DNA of 64,000 nucleotides from the NCBI GenBank assembly GCA_963736175.1, contig CAVTNU010000014.1:1-64000 (forward strand). The letters run 5' to 3'. This document shows positions 42,160 to 52,593 of the stretch, in pieces; the first letter of the stretch is position 1, and every line of letters begins with the position of its first letter. The notes beneath the pieces are model-generated. The model had not been told where the DNA came from. It ran no database searches and was given only the letters and a program-made list of their open reading frames with translations. The position numbers and the translations under genes are program-made. Source of the DNA: Rhodoblastus sp963736175 (GTDB taxonomy: Bacteria; Pseudomonadota; Alphaproteobacteria; Rhizobiales; Beijerinckiaceae).

Positions 42160-42399
42160 TCACCAATGGCGCCTGTGCCAGCAGCGCCAGCAACGGTGAT
42201 GCCGGCGCCACCAGACCTTCTCGATCTTGGCGCCGACGATTTCCTGCGGCGTGACAATCGCGCTTTCGACCGATGTCGAATTAACGGGCGCCGGAGCAAA
42301 CGGAGAGAGCGTCAAAGCCTCGGCCGGCATGAAGGCGCCGACGACGCCCATCGCCGCGGTCGCAGCGATGACAACCTTGAGAAATGCACTGTTTGCCAT
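42160..42399 (-). CDS. Small secreted protein with a Trp/Arg/His-rich tail
   Basis: A 79-residue protein. The start at 42399 has an excellent AAGGAGG. Signal peptide at about residues 1-29 (to PAEA), then a short Ser/Thr/Pro-rich linker and a C-terminal tail rich in Trp, Arg, His and Cys (KVWWRRHHRCWRCWHRRHW). Proteins of this shape are common but unstudied in Hyphomicrobiales. A metal-binding or envelope-interacting role is conjecture. It lies 17 bp upstream of holC on the same strand. Confidence 0.7.
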   Translation of the reverse strand: MANSAFLKVVIAATAAMGVVGAFMPAEALTLSPFAPAPVNSTSVESAIVTPQEIVGAKIEKVWWRRHHRCWRCWHRRHW

Positions 42400-42725
42400 G
42401 CGATCCTCCTTTGCAACCGCAAATCCTTTTCCTGGAAACAAGGGAAACGGAGCGGTCTCGTCACTATCCGACAGTCGCCCGCAAGCGGCAAGACAATATG
42501 AGCCTGAACTCTGATTCCTATGCCGTTCCATCGATAAAATGGAACAATTCTGGCCTCTTAACGTCAGACAAATCGTCGCTGTCGCTGCCGGGCGCAATCG
42601 GCTGAAAAGCGCTCTTGTGCTGGACGCAAGCCGAGATCGGCGAACTGCGGCGCCAATTAAGCTATTGTTCTGCACCGAGAATTTACCGGACGCGGCTGAC
42701 GCGCCCGGCGGGGCCGCGTGGCGTC

Positions 42726-44249
42726 TTAGCTTTCGTAATATTCAGCGATCAGACGATCGAGCAGACGCACGCCCCAACCCGAACCCCAGCTTTGATTGAT
42801 GTCGCTCGAGGGCGAGCCCATGCCGGTCCCCGCAATGTCGAGATGGGCCCACGGAATGTCGTTGACAAACCGCTGTAGAAATTGAGCCGCGGAAATTGAG
42901 CCGGCGTGGCGGCCGCCGGTGTTTTTCATATCCGCGAATTTGGAATCGATCAGTTTGTCATATGGCGCGCCCATCGGCATGCGCCAGACCTTTTCCCCTG
43001 TTTTCCGTCCGGTTTCGATCAAACGCCCGGCCAATTCGTCATTATTGGAGAACAGGCCGGCGTATTCCTGCCCGAGGGCGACGAGGATTGCGCCGGTCAA
43101 GGTCGCCAGATCGATCATGAAGGCGGGTTTGTATTTATTTTGCACGTGCCAGAGCACATCGGCGAGAACCAGCCTGCCTTCGGCGTCGGTGTTGACGATC
43201 TCGATGGTCTGACCGGACATCGAAGCAACGATATCGCCGGGGCGTTGCGCCTTGCCGTCCGGCATGTTTTCGACAAGTCCGATGGCGCCGATGACGTCGG
43301 CGTTCGCCTTGCGCGAAGCCAGCGCGCGCATCAGGCCGACAACGCAGGCCGCGCCGGCCATATCGCCCTTCATGTCCTCCATGCCGCCGCCGGGTTTGAG
43401 GGAGATCCCGCCGGAATCGAAACAAACGCCCTTGCCGATGAAGGCAAGCGGCGCTCCGGCGCTCTTCTTTCCGCGCCAGCGCATGACGACGACGCGGCTC
43501 GGATGCGCCGACCCCTGCCCGACGCCGAGCAAGGCGCGCATACCCAAATCCTCGAGCGCTTTCTCGTCGAGAATTTCCACTTCGACGCCCAGGCTCTCCA
43601 ACTCTTTCGCTCTGGCGGCGAAGCTTTCGGGATAAAGAATGTTGGGCGGCGTATTAACAAGGCCGCGGGCGAGGTTGACTCCTTCGGCCAGGCCGGCGAA
43701 ACGTTCGGCCGCCGGACCCAGTTTGGCGCCCTCGGCGCCGATCCGAACCTCGACTTCGGCTGGCGCCTCGGCGTCGTCCTTAAGGCTTTTCTTCGTTTTA
43801 TATTCGTTGAACTTATAGGCGCGCAGACGCAGGCCGAGCGCAAAATCGGCAAGCGCCGCCGCCATATCTGCCGGCGCCTTCGGAAAATCGAAAATCACCC
43901 GCAATTTTTTGGTCTTGCCGACCTTGCCGAGCACCGCGCCGCCGAGTCGCACATAATCCAGCGGTTCTTCAGCCTTTTCCGAATCGACGCCGACGACGAT
44001 CAGCTTGTCGGCGGCGACGCCCTCCGGGGCGAGAATTTCAAATCCGGTCGCGACCGCGCCCTTGAAGTCCGCAATTCGCGCCGCTCGCTGCAGAAGATCG
44101 CCGGCGTCGCCCAGAATAGAGCGCGCGCCCGCCCCGAGTTGGGCGCCCTTGGCGACGAAAACCGCCAGCGCGTAGCCTTCCTCCTTGCCGGGCGCTTGAT
44201 GAAGGATTTCATTGAGCGCGACGATCTTGATCTTTACCGAACCGGACAT
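42726..44249 (-). CDS. pepA: Leucyl aminopeptidase
   Basis: A 507-residue M17 family zinc aminopeptidase. The signature NTDAEGRLVLADVL and the metal-binding/active-site stretch GKGVCFDSGGISLKPGGGMEDMKGDM are present. The start at 44249 (MSGSVKIKIVALNE) fits the family. Ala/Lys-rich linker around residues 150-175 separates the N-domain from the catalytic domain. Divergent from lptF, with a 482-bp gap. Confidence 0.96.
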   Translation of the reverse strand: MSGSVKIKIVALNEILHQAPGKEEGYALAVFVAKGAQLGAGARSILGDAGDLLQRAARIADFKGAVATGFEILAPEGVAADKLIVVGVDSEKAEEPLDYVRLGGAVLGKVGKTKKLRVIFDFPKAPADMAAALADFALGLRLRAYKFNEYKTKKSLKDDAEAPAEVEVRIGAEGAKLGPAAERFAGLAEGVNLARGLVNTPPNILYPESFAARAKELESLGVEVEILDEKALEDLGMRALLGVGQGSAHPSRVVVMRWRGKKSAGAPLAFIGKGVCFDSGGISLKPGGGMEDMKGDMAGAACVVGLMRALASRKANADVIGAIGLVENMPDGKAQRPGDIVASMSGQTIEIVNTDAEGRLVLADVLWHVQNKYKPAFMIDLATLTGAILVALGQEYAGLFSNNDELAGRLIETGRKTGEKVWRMPMGAPYDKLIDSKFADMKNTGGRHAGSISAAQFLQRFVNDIPWAHLDIAGTGMGSPSSDINQSWGSGWGVRLLDRLIAEYYES

Positions 44250-44731
44250 GCAGAACCTCATACGCTGCGCCGTTTCGTTCGCACAAAGCCGCCGACGAAA
44301 GGCGCGAATCGGAAAAATTGTCGCAGCGACCGAATTTAACGCATAGTCCGGTCAAAAAAATCTGTCGACTTTTCTTCGAGCAGCCGCGACGAACGTTGAG
44401 ACCGAACTATGACCCCCGACGATGGATGGGGTCAATGCGCAAGGTGGCGCGAAAGCAATCCCTGCCGATCCCGACGACCAAACACAAGCATCTTGAAATA
44501 GCCAAGTTTTTCGTCGAAGCCGGGTCTGCGCGCCGCGCCGGCGATCAGCGTCGACGCTCCTTGAAAAAGAGGAGAAAGATAATGCGGCTTGTGCGCGCCG
44601 CGCCAGGGCTTTAACCCCTGATGGCGGATTCGCGTGACGGCGACGCGGCCGCTGGGGATCGACCGGGAGAGTCGGTTCATCAGGATGATATGCTTGACCC
44701 AAGTTCTCTCCGGCTCGATGATTTGGCCTAA
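44250..44731. other. pepA/lptF divergent region
   Basis: A 482-bp interval with both promoters and no supported gene. Short frames on both strands lack ribosome-binding sites and family similarity. I cannot assign specific promoter boxes. Confidence 0.4.
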
Positions 44732-45874
44732 ATGACGCTCGTTGAACGATATGTGTTCAAAATCGCCGCGAACGCCTTTCTGGTGACGTTGGGCGTGCTG
44801 ACCGCTGTTATCTGGCTGACGCAGGCGCTGCATGATTTCGACCTGATGACCACCAAGGGCCAATCGATTCTGGTTTTCCTCCGCGTCACCGGCCTGTGGA
44901 TTCCCTCGCTAGCCATGGTGATCGCGCCGATCGCCCTGTTCATCGCGATTTTGTTCGCCCTCAACAAGCTGAATGGCGATAGCGAATTGGTGGTTATGGC
45001 CGCGGCCGGCTTGGCGCCCTGGACTTTGGCTCGCGCGTTCGCCGTCTTGACCTTGGCGGCGGCGGGATTCGTCGCCTTTCTCTCGCTTTGGGCGATGCCG
45101 TGGAGCTTTCGCGCCTTGCGCGAGGCGCGCGTCCAGGTGCAATCGGACTTTCTTTCGCGCGTGGTGCGTGAAGGACAGTTCATCAATCTTGAGGACGCAT
45201 TGGTTTTTCATTATCGCGAGCGCGGCCCTGGCGGCGTCCTGCTTGGGGTTTTCATGCTCGACCGGCGCGATCCGGACAAGACAAGCGCCTATCTCGCCGA
45301 ACGCGGCTTCACCGCCAAAGTCGACGATCAGAACTATCTCGTACTGGAGACCGGCACGATACAGCGCCAAAACAAGGGCGCAGGCAGCCCGGCTTTGATC
45401 GCCTTCGACAGTTACGCTCTTGATCTCAGCCACTTCGGCCCGCAAGGCGACGGCTCGCCGCTGCGCGCGCGCGAGCGCACGACCTCCGATCTACTGCACG
45501 CCGATCGCGCGGACGCTTATGTGAACGCCAACGAGGGACGGTTCCGCGCGGAGCTTCACGATCGGTTCACTGGCGTGCTTTATGCTCTCGCGATGGGAAT
45601 GATCGGATTTGCCGCGCTCGGGACACCGCGCACCACACGGCAGACGCGTGGAGTGGCGGTGGGCGGCGCAGTCGTCTGCGTATGCTTGTTGCGCGTCGCC
45701 GGATTCGGCGTTTCGGCGATGACGGCGCGCGAGCCGCTCGCAATCTATCCGGCTTATTTTCTGCCGATTTTCGGCTTTCTTGCCGGAGCCTTCTATGCAT
45801 TCGGGCCGGATTTGGCGGCGCGCGCGCGCCGTCGGCGTCCGCCCGCCCCCGTCGGTCACGGGAGCTGGGCATGA
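44732..45874 (+). CDS. lptF: LPS export permease LptF
   Basis: A 380-residue transmembrane component of the LptB2FG ABC exporter that extracts LPS from the inner membrane. Six predicted helices surround a periplasmic beta-jellyroll domain; VERYVFKIAANAFLVTLGVLTAVIWLTQ is the classic first helix. It overlaps lptG by 4 bp (ATGA). Confidence 0.93.
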   Translation: MTLVERYVFKIAANAFLVTLGVLTAVIWLTQALHDFDLMTTKGQSILVFLRVTGLWIPSLAMVIAPIALFIAILFALNKLNGDSELVVMAAAGLAPWTLARAFAVLTLAAAGFVAFLSLWAMPWSFRALREARVQVQSDFLSRVVREGQFINLEDALVFHYRERGPGGVLLGVFMLDRRDPDKTSAYLAERGFTAKVDDQNYLVLETGTIQRQNKGAGSPALIAFDSYALDLSHFGPQGDGSPLRARERTTSDLLHADRADAYVNANEGRFRAELHDRFTGVLYALAMGMIGFAALGTPRTTRQTRGVAVGGAVVCVCLLRVAGFGVSAMTAREPLAIYPAYFLPIFGFLAGAFYAFGPDLAARARRRRPPAPVGHGSWA

Positions 45875-46956
45875 TTGGCGTGACGTTAGGCCGCTATATC
45901 GGATGGCGCTTCCTCAACTCCATCGCCGGCGTCTTTTTCACAATTTTCGGCTTGATCTATCTTGTCGATTTCGTCGAAACGCTTCGCCGGGCGGCGGATA
46001 TTCCGCAAGCGAAGTCGCTTACCGTCGCTTTCTTGTCGTTGTTGCACACCCCCGCCGTCGCCGAACAGGTGCTGCCCTTCGCCGTGTTATTCGGCGCAAT
46101 GGCCGCGTTCTTAAATTTGACGCGCAAACTTGAACTCGTCATCGCCAGGGCGGCCGGCGTGTCGGTTTGGCAATTTCTGACGCCTCCGCTTGGCGTTGCG
46201 GCGGCGATCGGCATAGTCTCGGTCGCGCTGTTCAATCCGCTGTCAGCCTATCTGCATGAGCAGGCTGACGTGATGGAAGCCTCCATGTTCGAAAAATCAG
46301 GTCGTTCGGCGACGGACAGCAGCCTGTGGATTCGGCAGAAGGGCCTTGATGGACAAGCGATTATTCGCGCCGAAGCGTCCGCCGAATCGGGCATGAAATT
46401 GTTCGACGTCACCATCTACGAATTCGACGCCAGCGGCCATTTCATCGACCGCGTCGACGCCTCTAGCGCCAAACTGCTTTGGGGCGCGTGGAAAGTCGAG
46501 AAAGCGCGCATCAATGCGCCAGGCGAGGAGCAGCGCGAATCCGACGTTTACTATGTGGCCACGAATCTGGCCCCGCAACAGGTTGTGCAGAGCTTTGTCG
46601 CGCCTGAATCGGTGCCGTTCTGGTCGCTGCGGCGTTTTACCGCCGACACCGAGGGCGCCGGTCTTGACGCGACAGGATATCGCCTGCAATTTCAATCGCT
46701 TCTGGCGCGTCCTCTACTGCTGGCGGCGATGATTTTGATAGCCGCGTCCTTTTCGTTGAAATTTTCCCGTTTTGGCGGCGCCGGGCCGATGGTTTTAGGT
46801 GGCGTCGGAGCGGGGTTCGTGCTTTATGTCGCGTCGAAAATGATCTCCGATCTCGGTAGGGCGGGCGTGCTCAGCGCGCCGGTCGCGGCGTGGTCACCGG
46901 CGGTTCTAGCGAGTATGATGGGCGTCTTGACCTTGTTGAATCGGGAGGACGGATGA
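45871..46956 (+). CDS. lptG: LPS export permease LptG
   Basis: A 361-residue partner of LptF. The N-terminal MIGVTLGRYIGWRFLNSI and first helices, the beta-jellyroll domain and the C-terminal helices (PLLLAAMILIAASFSLKFSR) are present. The stop overlaps the lptD start codon, so LptF, LptG and LptD are coupled. Confidence 0.93.
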   Translation: MIGVTLGRYIGWRFLNSIAGVFFTIFGLIYLVDFVETLRRAADIPQAKSLTVAFLSLLHTPAVAEQVLPFAVLFGAMAAFLNLTRKLELVIARAAGVSVWQFLTPPLGVAAAIGIVSVALFNPLSAYLHEQADVMEASMFEKSGRSATDSSLWIRQKGLDGQAIIRAEASAESGMKLFDVTIYEFDASGHFIDRVDASSAKLLWGAWKVEKARINAPGEEQRESDVYYVATNLAPQQVVQSFVAPESVPFWSLRRFTADTEGAGLDATGYRLQFQSLLARPLLLAAMILIAASFSLKFSRFGGAGPMVLGGVGAGFVLYVASKMISDLGRAGVLSAPVAAWSPAVLASMMGVLTLLNREDG

Positions 46957-49580
46957 AGGCGCGGCGTTTTTTCCGCTCTCGATTCATGCGTTCTGCGGCG
47001 TCGGCGGCGATGTGCGGGTCGGACCGCCCGCGTCGACGCGGGCGTTTTGCGATTCTGTTGGCGCTTGTCTGTCTGGTGGCTGTATCCCCTGCGCCCGCGC
47101 TTTGCCAAACGTTGGCCGACCGTATCGGCGGCGGCCATGACGACAAACAGAACCCGATGGTCGTCGAGTCCACGCAGGTCATCTACAACGATGACGCGCA
47201 GACCGTTTCCGCGGTCGGCGACGCGCAGATTTATTACAAGGGCAAGATTCTCGAAGCCGATCGGGTCACCTATGACCGCAAGACCGGACGCGTGCAGGCC
47301 GAGGGTTCGGTCAAACTGACCGAACCGGACGGCACGGTGACGCACGCCGAACGAATGGATCTGACCAGCGATTTCAAGGCCGGTTTTGTCGACAGCCTGC
47401 GCGAAGATTCAAGCTCGAAGACGCATTTTTCCGCGCCGCGCGCCGAAAAGGTCGACGAAGACACCACCGTCTTCGAAAAGGGCACCTACACTGCCTGCCC
47501 TTCCTGTAAGGACAATCCGGACAAGCCGCCGCTCTGGCGCGTGCGCGCCAAAAAGATCATCCACAAGAACAAGGAGCAGATGATCTATTACGAGGACGCC
47601 TGGCTCGAGTTCCTCGGCGTGCCCGTCGCTTATATCCCCTATCTTTCCTCGCCCGATCCGAGCGCGACGCGAAAATCCGGCGTCCTGGCGCCTCACATCT
47701 TCAACAATTCGCGCACCGGCTTTGGCGTCGGCGTCCCGTATTTCGTCGTCCTTGCGCCCAATATGGATGTGACGTTGACGCCAAGCTATTTGACCAAGGA
47801 AGGCTTTCTCGGCGAAATCGAGTTCCGCCACCGCACCGATAACGGTTATTATTGGATCCGCGCCACCGGCATTCATGAAAATCAGCCGAACAACTTCGCC
47901 GCCGAGCCCTGGGGCTCGCAACTGCCCGACCGCGGCGCCCTGCAAAGCCAGGGCCTGTTCTATCTCAACCCGCAATGGCAATTCGGTTGGGACGTCACCC
48001 GTCTTTCCGATAAGTTCTTTTTGTTCGATTACGGCGTGCCCAATTCGGCCATGCCGTCCTTTTTCTCCGAAACCGCTTCGACCATATTCCTGACCGGCCA
48101 AGGCGACCGCGGTTATTTCGACCTGCGCGGCTATACGTTCCAGAGCCTGACGCCCGCCGACTTGAACTCGCAGATGACCAACGTCGCGCCGATGCTCGAT
48201 TACAACAAGAGCTTCGATATCGACCCGGCGAAGTCCTGGGGTATCGGCGGTCAGGCGACGATCGACGCCAACTTCACCAATTCCTCGGCCCAGACAGCGA
48301 CATTCCAGCAGATCGGTTCGGAGTCGCTCGATCGCGAGTACGGCTTGTACGACGTCTGCCGCAATACGGCGACGCCAAGTGGACAACCCTACACATACAC
48401 CCCCAGCACCTGTCTGCTGCGCGGCATCGGCGGCCTGTACACCACGGCGACGCTGGATCTGTCGTGGCAGCGCAAATATATCGATCCCCTGGGTGAGGTC
48501 TGGTCGCCCTTCGTCTTCGCGCGCGCGCACGGCTCCTATCTCGATTACAACACCAGCGGGACCGAAACATTCAACGGAACGGTCAGCGGGAGCCCGGTCA
48601 CCGACACTATCTCCAATGCGGGCCAGGCCGGCTTGCTCGGCGACAACAACAGCTTCAACGGCCAGATCACGCCTGGTGTGGGCCTTGAATGGCGCTATCC
48701 TCTGCTCACCAAGACGCCGATCGGCTCGCTCGTCATCGAACCGATCGCACAGGTTGTCGCGCGCCCGAACGGCCCCAATCCGAACACCCTGGTCAACATC
48801 GACGCGCAAAGCCTGGTGTTCGACGATTCAAACCTTTTCGAATGGAACAAGTATTCCGGCTACGATCGGTTTGAAACCGGCGTGCGCGCCAATTACGGCG
48901 CCCAATTCATGCTGGACATGGGCAAGAACGGCTACGCCTCAGCGATGTTCGGCCAGTCGGCGCAGATCGCCGGCGTCAATTCCTACGCGACGGCCGACGC
49001 CGCCAATATCGGCATTTCGTCCGGCCTGGATACGCGCGATTCCGACTATGTGTCGCGGTTCAGCTACGCGCCCTCGTCCAATTTCACTTTCATCGCCAAG
49101 GCGCGCTTCGACCAGCAGACCTGGGCGCCAAGACGCATCGATGCGTCGGCGAACGCCCACTTCGGCCCGCTGACTTTGGGCGTGCAGTTCGCTGACTACG
49201 AGGCGCAGCCGGAGATCGGCTATTACGAGCGGCGCGAAGGCCTCGGCCTCAACACGAAATACAAGTTGACGACCAATTATTTCGTGCAGGGCAATATCAT
49301 GTTTGATCTTGGCCGCCATTATTACGACGCCTTGCTGTCGCAAAACGCGCCGGTCTTCTCGATCGCCTCGGCCGGCGTCGGATTTGGCTATACCGACGAC
49401 TGCACGACCTTCCTGCTGCAATATTTCGATACGATGTCCGATGCTTACGGCTATCCGGCGACCTATTGGCGCAACCGGACGATCATGGCGACGTTGCAGT
49501 TGCGCACTTTGGGCGATCTTAGCGTCAAGCAATCGCTGGGCAATACGTTGCTGATGGACGGCGTGCCGACCTACCACTAA
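46953..49580 (+). CDS. lptD: LPS assembly protein LptD
   Basis: An 875-residue outer-membrane beta-barrel that receives LPS from LptA and inserts it into the outer leaflet with LptE. The N-terminal jellyroll contains NPMVVESTQVIYNDDAQTVS; the barrel spans about residues 260-875 with repeated aromatic strands. The signal peptide ends near residue 51 (ALCQ). The ATG at 46953 has GGAGGACGG upstream and overlaps the lptG stop. No lptE is visible in the window. Confidence 0.95.
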   Translation: MKARRFFRSRFMRSAASAAMCGSDRPRRRGRFAILLALVCLVAVSPAPALCQTLADRIGGGHDDKQNPMVVESTQVIYNDDAQTVSAVGDAQIYYKGKILEADRVTYDRKTGRVQAEGSVKLTEPDGTVTHAERMDLTSDFKAGFVDSLREDSSSKTHFSAPRAEKVDEDTTVFEKGTYTACPSCKDNPDKPPLWRVRAKKIIHKNKEQMIYYEDAWLEFLGVPVAYIPYLSSPDPSATRKSGVLAPHIFNNSRTGFGVGVPYFVVLAPNMDVTLTPSYLTKEGFLGEIEFRHRTDNGYYWIRATGIHENQPNNFAAEPWGSQLPDRGALQSQGLFYLNPQWQFGWDVTRLSDKFFLFDYGVPNSAMPSFFSETASTIFLTGQGDRGYFDLRGYTFQSLTPADLNSQMTNVAPMLDYNKSFDIDPAKSWGIGGQATIDANFTNSSAQTATFQQIGSESLDREYGLYDVCRNTATPSGQPYTYTPSTCLLRGIGGLYTTATLDLSWQRKYIDPLGEVWSPFVFARAHGSYLDYNTSGTETFNGTVSGSPVTDTISNAGQAGLLGDNNSFNGQITPGVGLEWRYPLLTKTPIGSLVIEPIAQVVARPNGPNPNTLVNIDAQSLVFDDSNLFEWNKYSGYDRFETGVRANYGAQFMLDMGKNGYASAMFGQSAQIAGVNSYATADAANIGISSGLDTRDSDYVSRFSYAPSSNFTFIAKARFDQQTWAPRRIDASANAHFGPLTLGVQFADYEAQPEIGYYERREGLGLNTKYKLTTNYFVQGNIMFDLGRHYYDALLSQNAPVFSIASAGVGFGYTDDCTTFLLQYFDTMSDAYGYPATYWRNRTIMATLQLRTLGDLSVKQSLGNTLLMDGVPTYH

Positions 49581-49695
49581 GTCGATCCGCGCGCTGCGGC
49601 CGAACCGCGCCGCCGCTTGCGCTCGTCTTGTTCAAAACGCCGCTCGCCAACGGAAAGTCAAAGGCGGTTCGCGTTTCACACTGGAAGAATGGCCC

Positions 49696-50619
49696 ATGTC
49701 TGAACATCTCTCGCCGATTTGCAGGCGCATTCTTGCAGGGGCGGCGCTTCTCACGGCGCTGTTGGCGAGCGCGCCGGCGCTCGCGCAAGCGGTTGTCGCG
49801 ACGATCAACAGCGACCCAGTCACATCGTTTGATCTCTCAGAACGCGAAAAGCTCTTACGTGTCCTGCATATGCCGGCCAGTCCGGCGGCGGCGTTGGACA
49901 GCCTGATCAAAGAACGCCTACAGGCTCACGAACTGGATAAGTTCGGCATCAAGATCAAGGACAGCGAGATCGGGCCGACCGTGACGCGCTACGCCGAACG
50001 CGCCCATATTCGTCCAGAGGTTCTGGAGCAGCAGATCAAGGCGGCGCACGTCGACGAGGGCAATTTCAAGGCGATGATGGTCGCCGAGCAGGGCTTCTTG
50101 ATCTACGCGCATGCGCGCAATCGCGGCCTTGAGATCAGCGAGGAGGAAATCCGCGCCGAGCTGGCCAAGGAGCGGCAGAAGAAGAAACCGATGCAATACG
50201 TCTTGCGGCAAATTATCATCGCTGTGCCGTCGGGCGCCGGCGTCGCGGGACTGGAAGGCGCAGTCAAGGAGATGACCGCCTTGCACGCGCGCTTCACCGA
50301 TTGCGTTTCGGGCGCGAAAATCGCCGAACAAACGCCCAACGCCATCGTTAGAGAACAAATCACGCGTTCCTCGGCGCAATTGCCCGATCAACTGCGCGAG
50401 CTTTTCGACAAAACCCCTGAAGGTCACCTGACCCCGCCGAGCCGCGATCAATCCGGCATCGCCGCTCTCGCCGTCTGCTCCAAATCCGCCGCCAAGGACG
50501 ATACGGCCGAGCGCGAGGCTATTTCGAGCCGTCTTCTATCGGCCCGAATCGAGAAAGACGCCGAAGCGCTCTACCAGGAGTTGCGCGCGCGCGCGGTGAT
50601 CGTCAAACATCGCTCATGA
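49696..50619 (+). CDS. surA: Periplasmic chaperone SurA-like protein
   Basis: A 307-residue protein with a signal peptide (1-31, ALAQA). The SurA_N chaperone domain (32 to about 170) includes DSLIKERLQAHELDKFGI and ISEEEIRAELAKER. A single parvulin-like domain follows. It helps outer-membrane proteins such as LptD to fold. It lies between lptD and pdxA, the classic location. Only one recognisable parvulin-like region, so PPIase activity is uncertain. Confidence 0.88.
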   Translation: MSEHLSPICRRILAGAALLTALLASAPALAQAVVATINSDPVTSFDLSEREKLLRVLHMPASPAAALDSLIKERLQAHELDKFGIKIKDSEIGPTVTRYAERAHIRPEVLEQQIKAAHVDEGNFKAMMVAEQGFLIYAHARNRGLEISEEEIRAELAKERQKKKPMQYVLRQIIIAVPSGAGVAGLEGAVKEMTALHARFTDCVSGAKIAEQTPNAIVREQITRSSAQLPDQLRELFDKTPEGHLTPPSRDQSGIAALAVCSKSAAKDDTAEREAISSRLLSARIEKDAEALYQELRARAVIVKHRS

Positions 50620-51659
50620 GCGCCCGCGCCGGCCAGAGGCGGCCGCCTATCGTCTTGACCCAGGGCGATCCTTCCGGGATTGGGCCGGACATCGCGCTGC
50701 TCGCTTTCGCCGCCCATAGCGCCAAGGCGATCGAGCTGCCGCCGTTTTTTCTGCTGGCGGACCCGGCGATGCTGGCTCGCCGCGCGGCCTTGCTCGGACT
50801 TGACGTCGCCATTCGGGAGAGCGACGCGCAAGGCGCTTCAGAACTTTTTTCTCACGCCCTGCCCGTCCTGCCCATCGCCGACAAGGTGATCGGCGCGCCT
50901 GGCCAGCCTGACCCGGCTGACGCCGGCGCGACGATCGCCGCAATAACCCAGGCGGTCGAGCTTGTACGCGCCGGACGCGCCTGCGCCGTCGTCACCAACC
51001 CGATCGCCAAGGACGTTCTCTATCGCGCCGGCTTCGCCCACCCGGGCCATACCGAATTCCTGGGAGAACTGGCGCTGACCCGCTTCGGCGTCAGCGCCAC
51101 GCCGGTTATGATGATCTGGTCGCCGCAGCTCGCCGTCGTCCCCCTCACGATCCATGTCGCGCTCAAGGACGTTCCGCTTCGTTTGAGCCGGACGGCCATT
51201 GTCCAGACCGCCCACACGCTCGCGAAGGGTCTGCGACGCTATTTTGGCGTCGAACGTCCGCGCATCGCTTGCGCCGGCCTCAACCCCCATGCGGGCGAAA
51301 GCGGCGCGCTCGGCCGCGAGGAAATCGAAATCATCGCTCCCGCGATCGAACAGGCGCGGGCCGAAGGTCTCGATATCCGCGGCCCCCTGCCCGCCGACGT
51401 GATGTTTCACGAAGCCGCCCGCGCCGGCTATGACGCCGCCTTGTGCATGTATCATGATCAGGCGCTCATTCCGGTCAAGACTCTGGCGTTCGACACCGGC
51501 GTAAACGTCACGTTGGGCCTGCCTTTTATCCGCACGTCGCCCGACCACGGAACGGCGTTCGACATCGCCGGATCGGGACGAGCCAAACCCTCAAGCCTGA
51601 TCGCCGCGCTGCGCCTTGCCGAGCGGATGGCGCTGGCCGCGCCGGGGCTTGACGCGTGA
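50616..51659 (+). CDS. pdxA: 4-hydroxythreonine-4-phosphate dehydrogenase
   Basis: A 347-residue NAD-dependent enzyme of pyridoxal phosphate (vitamin B6) synthesis. Signature LTQGDPSGIGPDIAL, metal-binding His in FAHPGHTEFLGELA, and MYHDQALIPVKTLAF and DIRGPLPADVMF are visible. It overlaps surA by 4 bp and rsmA by 4 bp. Confidence 0.96.
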   Translation: MSARAGQRRPPIVLTQGDPSGIGPDIALLAFAAHSAKAIELPPFFLLADPAMLARRAALLGLDVAIRESDAQGASELFSHALPVLPIADKVIGAPGQPDPADAGATIAAITQAVELVRAGRACAVVTNPIAKDVLYRAGFAHPGHTEFLGELALTRFGVSATPVMMIWSPQLAVVPLTIHVALKDVPLRLSRTAIVQTAHTLAKGLRRYFGVERPRIACAGLNPHAGESGALGREEIEIIAPAIEQARAEGLDIRGPLPADVMFHEAARAGYDAALCMYHDQALIPVKTLAFDTGVNVTLGLPFIRTSPDHGTAFDIAGSGRAKPSSLIAALRLAERMALAAPGLDA

Positions 51660-52540
51660 GCGAGCCGCCGCGCGACGCGGCCCCGGACAGTCTGCCGCCG
51701 CTGCGCGAAGTCGTCGCCAAACACGGACTGGCGGCGAAAAAGTCGCTGGGGCAGAATTTTCTGTTCGATCTCAATCTGACCGGCCGCATCGCCAGAGCCG
51801 CCGGACCGCTTGAAGAGGCGACGATTATCGAAATCGGTCCCGGTCCTGGCGGGCTGACCCGCGCCTTGCTTTCCAACGGCGCCGGCAAGGTGATCGCCGT
51901 CGAACGCGACGAGCGTTGTCTCGCCGCTTTGGCCGAAATCGCCGAGAACTATCCCGGTCGGCTGGATATTGTCGCCGGCGACGCGCTGCAAACGGATGTC
52001 GGGGCGCTCGCCGCCGCGCGCGGCCTGGGCGGACCGGTCCGGATTTGCGCCAATCTTCCTTATAATATCGGCACGGCGCTGCTGGTCGGCTGGCTGGACT
52101 GCACCTCCTGGCCGCCGTTTTATGACCGCATGGTCTTGATGTTTCAGCGCGAAGTGGCGCAACGCATTGTCGCGACGCCGGCGCAGCGCGCCGAATACGG
52201 CCGGCTCGCAATCCTGGCCGGGTGGCGCGCGCAGGCGCGCATCCTGTTTGACGTGCCGCCGTCGGCCTTCACGCCGCCGCCGAAAATCACTTCAAGCGTG
52301 GTGGAGCTGCGGCCAAGAAGCGATCCCGCGCCCTGCCGCGCCGGCCTGCTCTCCGCACTGACGCTCGCCGCATTCGGCCAAAGGCGCAAAATGTTGCGAC
52401 AATCGTTGAAAAGCCTGCCTTTCAATATCGATCCGATGGAAATCCTCGTCGCCGCGAACATAGAGCCGACGCGCCGCGCCGAGGAAATTCCAATCGAAGG
52501 CTTTGTCGCTCTGGCGCGCGCGCTGGAGCAGCGCCTTTAA
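51656..52540 (+). CDS. rsmA: 16S rRNA dimethyladenosine transferase
   Basis: Dimethylates two adjacent adenines (A1518/A1519 in E. coli numbering) in the 3' end of 16S rRNA. It is a 294-residue protein with KKSLGQNFLFDLNLTGRIA, the SAM loop IEIGPGPGGLTRAL and the catalytic NLPYNIG. Start overlaps the pdxA stop by 4 bp. Convergent with gmk, about 53 bp away. Confidence 0.96.
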   Translation: MSEPPRDAAPDSLPPLREVVAKHGLAAKKSLGQNFLFDLNLTGRIARAAGPLEEATIIEIGPGPGGLTRALLSNGAGKVIAVERDERCLAALAEIAENYPGRLDIVAGDALQTDVGALAAARGLGGPVRICANLPYNIGTALLVGWLDCTSWPPFYDRMVLMFQREVAQRIVATPAQRAEYGRLAILAGWRAQARILFDVPPSAFTPPPKITSSVVELRPRSDPAPCRAGLLSALTLAAFGQRRKMLRQSLKSLPFNIDPMEILVAANIEPTRRAEEIPIEGFVALARALEQRL

Positions 52541-52593
52541 CGCAAATCCCGCCTAACGTCCTCGATTCAGGCTCAAGCCGTACTCGCGAGCGT

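Noticed and set aside
42525..42545. GTTCCAT/ATGGAAC hairpin between the small secreted protein and pepA as a terminator
   Set aside because: Seven-bp stem with no T-run on either side; not enough for a call.
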